From: Brevundimonas sp. UBA7534
Lineage (GTDB): Bacteria; Pseudomonadota; Alphaproteobacteria; Caulobacterales; Caulobacteraceae
DNA length: 9,720 nucleotides
Direction: 5' to 3'
NCBI RefSeq assembly: GCF_002479325.1
Contig: NZ_DLMO01000082.1
Coordinates: 1-9,720 of the forward strand
This document shows positions 6,523 through 9,720 of the stretch, one piece after another; the first letter of the stretch is position 1, and every line of letters starts with the position of its first letter. The position numbers and the translations under genes were made by a program. The notes under the pieces are model-generated. The model saw nothing but the letters and a program-made list of their open reading frames with translations, was not told the origin of the DNA and ran no database searches.

Positions 6523-7341
6523 TCAGCCCTGGAACAGCGACAGGATCACCTGCGGCGCCTGGTTGGCGATCGACAGCGCCTGGACGCCCAGCTGCTGCTG
6601 GACCTGCAAGGCCTGGAGCCGCGCGCTTTCCTTGGCGAGGTCGGCGTCGACCAGGTTGCCGATGCCGGTCTCCAGCGAGTCCGACAGCTTGCTGACGAAG
6701 ACGGTGTGCCGCTCGATCTGCTTGGCCTGCGCGCCCAGGTCCGCCAGGCGGGCGCTGCTGTCGGTGATGGCCTGGGTCACGGCGGTCAGCGCAGCCGCCG
6801 CGTCGGTCTCCAGGTCCAGCGTATCAAGGCCCAGGCCCGCCGCGGAGAGGTCCTGCGGGTCCAGTGAAATGGTCTCGGCGCCATCGGCGCTGGCCAGGAA
6901 GTCCAGCGGGGCCGCAGCCGTGCCGTCCAGGATGTTGGCGCCGTCGAAGATCGCGTTCTTGGCGAAGGAGTCGATGGACGCGACCAGCGACTGGAACTCG
7001 GCGTTGTACGAGGCGCGGGTGGCGGCGGTGGCGCTGGGGTCGGCGGCGGCGGTCGCCTTCTGCTTCAGCTCCACCAGAATGTCCGAGATCTGTTCGCCCG
7101 CCGCCAGGGAAACGTCGGCGATGGAGGTGGCGCGGTTCAGGCTGGTGGTCACCGACTCCAGCGATCCCTTGTCGGCGCGCTGCGCCTGGGCCACGGCCCA
7201 GACCGCCGCATTGTCCTTGGCGCCCTGAACCTTCAGCCCCGTGTTCACGCGGCTTTGCGTCGCCGCGAGCTGGTCGCTCGTGCGGTTCAGGTTCTGCAGC
7301 GCCACGAGCGCCGAGGCGTTGGTATGGATGCTGGTGGTCAT
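6523..7341 (-). CDS. Flagellin A, divergent flagellin paralogue
   Basis: A 272-residue flagellin, a filament subunit exported by the flagellar type III system. The N-terminal D0/D1 helices (1-95) include ALVALQNLNRTSDQLAATQ and RVNTGLKVQGAKDN; the variable middle is about 96-190; the C-terminal D1/D0 (195-272) has GIGNLVDADLAKESARL at 226-242 and ends ILSLFQG. It has no cysteine. It differs clearly from flagellins B and C: WAVAQAQRADKGSLESV replaces FAIATNQRAELGSL, and it has an extended centre. It lacks the sigma-54 promoter and start-codon hairpin of B. The ribosome site is poor (GAGG 11 bases before ATG) and lies in a potential hairpin. By position beside flaEY and by its divergence it is a candidate for a FljJ-type paralogue, which in Caulobacter acts with FlbT to repress flagellin translation, but I cannot show this from the sequence. 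Confidence 0.93.
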   Translation of the reverse strand: MTTSIHTNASALVALQNLNRTSDQLAATQSRVNTGLKVQGAKDNAAVWAVAQAQRADKGSLESVTTSLNRATSIADVSLAAGEQISDILVELKQKATAAADPSATAATRASYNAEFQSLVASIDSFAKNAIFDGANILDGTAAAPLDFLASADGAETISLDPQDLSAAGLGLDTLDLETDAAAALTAVTQAITDSSARLADLGAQAKQIERHTVFVSKLSDSLETGIGNLVDADLAKESARLQALQVQQQLGVQALSIANQAPQVILSLFQG

Positions 7342-7342
7342 G

Positions 7343-7375
7343 GCTTCGAGCCTCGGAACTTCTGTTCGAAGCAGA
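7343..7375 (-). promoter_or_regulatory. Leader hairpins over the flagellin A ribosome-binding region
   Basis: A 7-bp inverted repeat, 7343-7349 with 7366-7372 (GCTTCGA / TCGAAGC), ends directly before the start codon and encloses the only Shine-Dalgarno-like bases. An alternative near-palindrome of 15 bases (7361-7375) shares the same arm, so two structures compete. This suits translational control of flagellin A. Confidence 0.4.
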
Positions 7376-7376
7376 A

Positions 7377-7405
7377 TTAACCATGAGTCGTGAGCGTATG
7401 GTTAA
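7377..7405. promoter_or_regulatory. 8-bp inverted repeat with GANTC site upstream of flagellin A
   Basis: TTAACCAT (7377-7384) and ATGGTTAA (7398-7405) are perfect inverted repeats whose starts are 21 bp apart. TTAACCAT resembles CtrA half-sites of Caulobacterales, although the usual TTAA-N7-TTAA arrangement is absent. A GANTC site (GAGTC, 7385-7389) for the cell-cycle methylase CcrM abuts one arm. It is a likely operator or promoter region for flagellin A, about 36-64 bp before its start codon. Confidence 0.45.
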
Positions 7406-7473
7406 CGATCCGGCGACGCCGATCGCGCCGCGCGGCGGACGCCGGCGACGGGACATCAAAGGGTCCGAACCGC

Positions 7474-7761
7474 TCAGATGGTTGTGTCGACCACCTTGCC
7501 GCCACGATAGGTCGGGTCGGCGTTCAGCCGTTCGACCTCCTCACGCGGCAGTTGACGGATCACCTCGCCGGTGACCCGGTCCAGAACCTTATAGATGAAG
7601 CGGCCCTCGGGGGTCGCCTCTATGGTCAGCCGCATTCGACTGATGTCGACGTTGTCGTTTCGCGCTTGCGTCGCCGGGACGGCGGACAGGGGCGCGGGGA
7701 CGGTGGCGGCGACTTCGACGGCTGGGGATACGCTGGCTACACTCGCGACATAGTTGGACAT
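7474..7761 (-). CDS. flaG: FlaG family flagellar protein
   Basis: A 95-residue FlaG-family protein. The first 35 residues are low-complexity Ala/Val/Pro and probably disordered. Residues 38-95 are the FlaG domain: MRLTIEATPEGRFIYKVLDR, then VTGEVIRQLPREEVERL, ending GGKVVDTTI. FlaG proteins influence filament length or assembly, and the gene is usually found next to flagellin genes, as here between B and A. The length is slightly short but normal for the family. The ATG (7759-7761) has GGAG only two bases away, an unusually tight spacing, so translation may be inefficient. There is no cysteine. After its stop, a GC-rich palindromic block (about 7410-7445, with a perfect 12-bp palindrome at 7426-7437) could act as a weak terminator before flagellin A. 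Confidence 0.9.
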   Translation of the reverse strand: MSNYVASVASVSPAVEVAATVPAPLSAVPATQARNDNVDISRMRLTIEATPEGRFIYKVLDRVTGEVIRQLPREEVERLNADPTYRGGKVVDTTI

Positions 7762-7796
7762 GGCTCCAGGCGCGGCCTCGACCGCGCTCCTCTAGC

Positions 7797-7811
7797 GCAA
7801 GAGGTCGGCCG
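7797..7811 (-). promoter_or_regulatory. Weak sigma-54-like element before flaG
   Basis: On the - strand CGGCCG, five bases, then TTGC has the correct GG-N10-GC spacing of a -24/-12 promoter, with a perfect -12 but a poor -24 (CGGCCG against TGGCAC). It would start transcription about 24 bases before flaG. It overlaps the terminator stem of flagellin B, so the match may be accidental. Confidence 0.2.
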
Positions 7812-7838
7812 GAACGATCACGCGGACCGTTCCGGCCG
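7806..7838 (-). terminator. Hairpin terminator after flagellin B
   Basis: A perfect 11-bp stem (7806-7816 with 7828-7838) and an 11-base loop start 7 bases after the flagellin B stop. The following bases on the - strand (ACCTCTT) give only a poor T-tract, so termination is probably partial, allowing some read-through into flaG. Confidence 0.6.
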
Positions 7839-7844
7839 TTCGTC

Positions 7845-8612
7845 TTAGCGGAACAGGCCGAGCAGGATCGAGCTCGACGAGTTGGCGATCGACAGAGCCT
7901 GCACGCCCAGCTGTTGCTTGGTCTGCAGGGCCGTCAGGCGGGCGCTTTCCTTGGCCAGGTCGGCGTCCACCAGGTTGCCGATGCCGGCTTCCAGGGCGTC
8001 TTCCATCTTGCTGGTGAAGGCGGTCTGACGCTCCAGCGACTTCGACTGGGTGCCCAGGGTCGCCAGGTCGGCCGTGAAGGCCTCGATGGCGGTCTGCACT
8101 TCGGCGGCCGTGGCGCCCGCGGGCGTCGCGTCGGCCGGAGCCGCCATGCCCACGGTGTAGGTCGTGCCAGCGGTGTCGGAGATCACGTCGACCGAAGCGG
8201 TCCACAGGTTCTCGCCGTCGAAGTTGGCGCCGGCCAGAGCGTTGTCGATTTCGGTCTGCAGGGCGTCATAGTCGGCTTGCAGAGCCGTGGTCGTGGCGGT
8301 CGAGCCGCCGGCTTCGATGGCCACCGCCAGGGACTTCATTTCGGTCAGGGCCGAGATGACGGTGTCGCCGGCCGCCAGGGCCACGTCGACGATCGATTGG
8401 CCGCGTTGCAGCGACTGCTTGACCGAGGTCAGCGAGCCCAGTTCGGCGCGCTGGTTGGTGGCGATGGCGAAGAGCGCGCCGTTGTCCTTGGCCGAGGAGA
8501 CGGCCTGACCGGTGCTGACGCGGTTCTGGGTGGTGGCGAGCGCCCGGCTGGTGGCGTTCAGGGACTGCAGCGCGACGTTGGCGCCATAGTTCGTGTTGAT
8601 GCTGTTAGCCAT
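7845..8612 (-). CDS. Flagellin B
   Basis: A 255-residue flagellin of the short Caulobacter type, an exported filament subunit. N-terminal D0/D1 helices occupy 1-95 (MANSINTNYGANVALQSLN, RVSTGQAVSSAKDNGALFA). A short variable centre (about 100-170) contains GANFDGENLW. The C-terminal D1/D0 region (175-255) has GIGNLVDADLAKESARL at 210-226, then KQQLGVQALSIAN, ending LLGLFR. It has no cysteine and little room for an outer D2/D3 domain. It is a close paralogue of flagellin C, with long nearly identical DNA stretches at both ends. The ATG (8610-8612) has an AGAAGGA site 9 bases upstream. It has its own sigma-54 promoter, upstream half-site array and leader hairpin. It corresponds to the fljK/fljL or fljM/N/O type; I cannot choose the symbol. 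Confidence 0.96.
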   Translation of the reverse strand: MANSINTNYGANVALQSLNATSRALATTQNRVSTGQAVSSAKDNGALFAIATNQRAELGSLTSVKQSLQRGQSIVDVALAAGDTVISALTEMKSLAVAIEAGGSTATTTALQADYDALQTEIDNALAGANFDGENLWTASVDVISDTAGTTYTVGMAAPADATPAGATAAEVQTAIEAFTADLATLGTQSKSLERQTAFTSKMEDALEAGIGNLVDADLAKESARLTALQTKQQLGVQALSIANSSSSILLGLFR

Positions 8613-8619
8613 TTTGGCT
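8607..8619 (-). promoter_or_regulatory. Start-codon hairpin of flagellin B
   Basis: AGCCA (8607-8611) and TGGCT (8615-8619) are perfect 5-bp arms around a 3-base loop; the mRNA form is AGCCA-AAA-UGGCU, with the AUG spanning the loop and right arm. The same 13 bases surround the start of flagellin C, but not that of flagellin A. It may hold the start codon for translational control. Confidence 0.45.
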
Positions 8620-8641
8620 GTCCTTCTTCACTTCGTGGTGT

Positions 8642-8663
8642 CCGGCGTCGTTTTGACGGCCGG
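8642..8663 (-). promoter_or_regulatory. 5' leader hairpin of flagellin B mRNA
   Basis: An 8-bp stem with one bulged base (8642-8649 with 8655-8663) and a loop of five bases, mostly A in the RNA, lies about 30 nt upstream of the start codon, within the leader expected from the sigma-54 promoter. FlbT of Caulobacter acts on flagellin mRNA leaders; this is a candidate target. Confidence 0.45.
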
Positions 8664-8688
8664 GGGCCTTTTGCCCACCTCCATGGAA

Positions 8689-8703
8689 GCAAATGCCGGG
8701 CCA
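8689..8703 (-). promoter_or_regulatory. Sigma-54 (-24/-12) promoter of flagellin B
   Basis: The - strand reads TGGCCC-GGCAT-TTGC (8703-8689). It differs from the consensus TGGCAC-N5-TTGC at one base and has perfect spacing. The predicted start site is near 8677, giving a leader of about 65 nt. The half-site array at 8785-8855 sits roughly 110-180 bp upstream of the start, the usual place for a sigma-54 enhancer. Confidence 0.8.
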
Positions 8704-8710
8704 CGGCGAA

Positions 8711-8781
8711 CCTTAACGGGCCAGCGCCGCGCCTCTGTATCTCACTGATTTTACGACATTATATCGGCGTTTACGTTAAGG
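8711..8781. repeat. AT-rich segment bounded by an inverted repeat between enhancer and promoter
   Basis: CCTTAACG (8711-8718) and CGTTAAGG (8774-8781) are perfect inverted repeats whose starts are 63 bp apart, close to six helical turns. The interior (about 8737-8773) is the most AT-rich part of the control region. Its position between enhancer and sigma-54 promoter is where a bending protein such as IHF usually binds, but I see no good IHF consensus. Confidence 0.4.
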
Positions 8782-8784
8782 TCG

Positions 8785-8855
8785 CGGCAGGAAGTGCCGG
8801 GTCAGCGGCAAGGTCTGCCGGGCGCCCGGCAAAATCTGCCCGGCACGAACTGCCG
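8785..8855. promoter_or_regulatory. Array of four ftr-like (FlbD-type) inverted half-site pairs
   Basis: The unit CGGCA-N5-TGCCG begins at 8785, 8806, 8827 (one mismatch in its last base) and 8841. Half-sites fall at 8785, 8795, 8806, 8816, 8827, 8837, 8841 and 8851, so the first six alternate by 10 and 11 bp, all on one face of the helix. The third unit, CCCGGCAAAATCTGCC, fits the Caulobacter ftr element recognised by the sigma-54 activator FlbD, as I recall its consensus (CC-CGGC--AAA--GC-G). It lies upstream of the flagellin B promoter and just after the flagellin C terminator. Confidence 0.7.
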
Positions 8856-8862
8856 GACAAGC

Positions 8863-8896
8863 AAAAAGGCGGCCGAACCCGAGTCCGGCCGCCTTT
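8863..8896 (-). terminator. Rho-independent terminator of flagellin C
   Basis: A perfect 11-bp GC-rich stem (8865-8875 with 8886-8896) with a 10-base loop, followed on the - strand by five T (8867-8863). It lies about 30 bases after the flagellin C stop. A smaller GGCGCC-CTGC-GGCGCC hairpin (8907-8922) sits between the stop and this terminator. Confidence 0.88.
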
Positions 8897-8927
8897 GCAA
8901 AGGTCAGGCGCCCTGCGGCGCCAGGGA

Positions 8928-9707
8928 TCAGCCTTGGAACAGGCCCAGCAGGATCTGGCTGGACGAGTTGGCGATCGACAGGGCCTGCACGCCCAGCTGT
9001 TGCTTGGTCTGCAGGGCGGTCAGGCGGGCGCTTTCCTTGGCCAGGTCGGCGTCCACCAGGTTGCCGATGCCGGCTTCCACCGCGTCCTGGATCTTGCTGT
9101 TGAAGGTCGTCTGGCGTTCCAGCGACTTGGACTGGGTGCCGATGGTGGCCAGGCTGGCGGTGAAGGATTCGATCGTCGTCTGCACGGCCGCGGCGGTGGC
9201 GGCTGTGGGCGTGGGGTCCACGGCGGCGGCGAAGCCGATGTCGTAGGTGGTGCCGCCCGTGTCGGTGATGACGCTGTTCACCGCGCCGTCGGTCCACAGG
9301 TTGACGCCGTCGAAGTTGGCCCCGGCCAGGGCCGCGTCGATCTCGGCCTGCAGGGCGTCGTAGTCGGCCTGGAGCGCGTCGGTCGTGGCGGTCGAGCCGC
9401 CGGCCTCGATCGCGACGGCCAGCGCCTTCATCTCGGTCAGGGCGGACACCACGGTGTCGCCGGCCGCCAGGGCCACGTCGACGATCGACTGGCCGCGTTG
9501 CAGCGACTGACGCACCGAGTTCAGGGCGCCCAGTTCGGCGCGTTGATTGGTGGCGATGGCGAAGATGGCGCCATTATCCTTGGCCGTCGCCACGGCCAGT
9601 CCCGTGCTGACACGGTTCTGCGTCACGGCCAACGAACGGTTGGTCGCGTTGAGGTTCTGCAGGGCCACGAGGGCGCCGGCGTTCACGTTGATGCTGTTGT
9701 TAGCCAT
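8928..9707 (-). CDS. Flagellin C
   Basis: A 259-residue flagellin, an exported filament subunit. The N-terminal D0/D1 helices occupy 1-96 (MANNSINVNAGALVALQNLN, RVSTGLAVATAKDNGAIFA). The short centre carries GANFDGVNLW, four residues longer in total than B through small insertions. The C-terminal D1/D0 region has GIGNLVDADLAKESARL at 213-229 and ends LLGLFQG. No cysteine. It is the closest paralogue of flagellin B, and the 5' leader and first codons are the same in both genes. The ATG is at 9705-9707, with AAGGA nine bases upstream. Its promoter lies beyond the end of the window; its terminator is at 8863-8896, so it is probably transcribed alone. The symbol cannot be assigned among fljK, fljL and fljM-O. 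Confidence 0.96.
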   Translation of the reverse strand: MANNSINVNAGALVALQNLNATNRSLAVTQNRVSTGLAVATAKDNGAIFAIATNQRAELGALNSVRQSLQRGQSIVDVALAAGDTVVSALTEMKALAVAIEAGGSTATTDALQADYDALQAEIDAALAGANFDGVNLWTDGAVNSVITDTGGTTYDIGFAAAVDPTPTAATAAAVQTTIESFTASLATIGTQSKSLERQTTFNSKIQDAVEAGIGNLVDADLAKESARLTALQTKQQLGVQALSIANSSSQILLGLFQG

Positions 9708-9720
9708 TTTGGCTGTCCTT
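9702..9720 (-). promoter_or_regulatory. Leader end and start-codon hairpin of flagellin C
   Basis: The last 13 leader bases (AAGGACAGCCAAA) are identical to those of flagellin B, and AGCCA/TGGCT arms (9702-9706 with 9710-9714) again enclose the start codon. The rest of the leader is cut off by the window edge. Confidence 0.45.

Noticed and set aside
4150..6867. Long open frame of about 900 codons on the + strand
   Set aside because: It is antisense to flaEY and the end of flagellin A, whose products have clear flagellar features; the Arg/Gly/His-rich translation is typical of the complement of a GC-rich gene.
8629..8679. Short GTG-started open frame in the flagellin B leader
   Set aside because: It would start at or before the predicted transcription start and its GGAG abuts the GTG, so translation is unlikely.
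8758..8763. Perfect TATAAT on the - strand upstream of flagellin B
   Set aside because: No -35 element at suitable distance; it lies in the AT-rich spacer and a much better sigma-54 promoter is downstream.
8785..8855. Short repeats suggesting a CRISPR-like array
   Set aside because: Units are only 15 bp with inverted halves and no regular unique spacers; the location and spacing fit regulator binding sites.

Overview
This window looks like chromosomal DNA of a Caulobacter-type alphaproteobacterium, most likely a Brevundimonas or close relative in the Caulobacterales. The grounds are high GC, a flagellin cluster with a FlaEY-type protein, paired half-sites resembling Caulobacter FlbD (ftr) enhancer sites upstream of a sigma-54 promoter, a GTTC-N7-GTTC LexA box of the alphaproteobacterial type, and GANTC (CcrM) sites in control regions. 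This assignment is by inference; no rRNA or marker gene is present.

Left part (1-3760). The C-terminal part of a Cu/Zn superoxide dismutase (sodC, + strand) ends in a good hairpin terminator. Every other gene is on the - strand. In order of transcription these are a membrane protein with a periplasmic six-cysteine domain, a small lipoprotein whose start codon overlaps the preceding stop, ssb behind a LexA box, an EamA-family transporter and a DUF1003 membrane protein.

Right part (3769-9720). This is a flagellar filament cluster read right to left: flagellin C, flagellin B, FlaG, a more divergent flagellin A, and a large FlaEY-like protein of 898 residues. Flagellins B and C are close paralogues sharing identical start-region DNA. 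B has its own control region of 315 bp. Read along the - strand it holds the strong terminator of C, an array of four inverted half-site pairs phased at about 10.5 bp, an AT-rich stretch bounded by an inverted repeat, a near-consensus -24/-12 sigma-54 promoter, a leader hairpin, and a small hairpin that contains the start codon.

How it may work together. Flagellins B and C are probably the late, sigma-54/FlbD-dependent filament subunits, with leaders that suit translational control of the FlbT kind known in Caulobacter. Flagellin A lacks the sigma-54 promoter and the start-codon hairpin and may be a minor or regulatory paralogue. FlaEY carries flagellin/hook-like ends around a predicted beta-propeller and, like the other four flagellar proteins here, has no cysteine. 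The most interesting signals are the helically phased enhancer array, the start-codon hairpins and the propeller-bearing FlaEY. I found no mobile element, CRISPR array, tRNA or rRNA.
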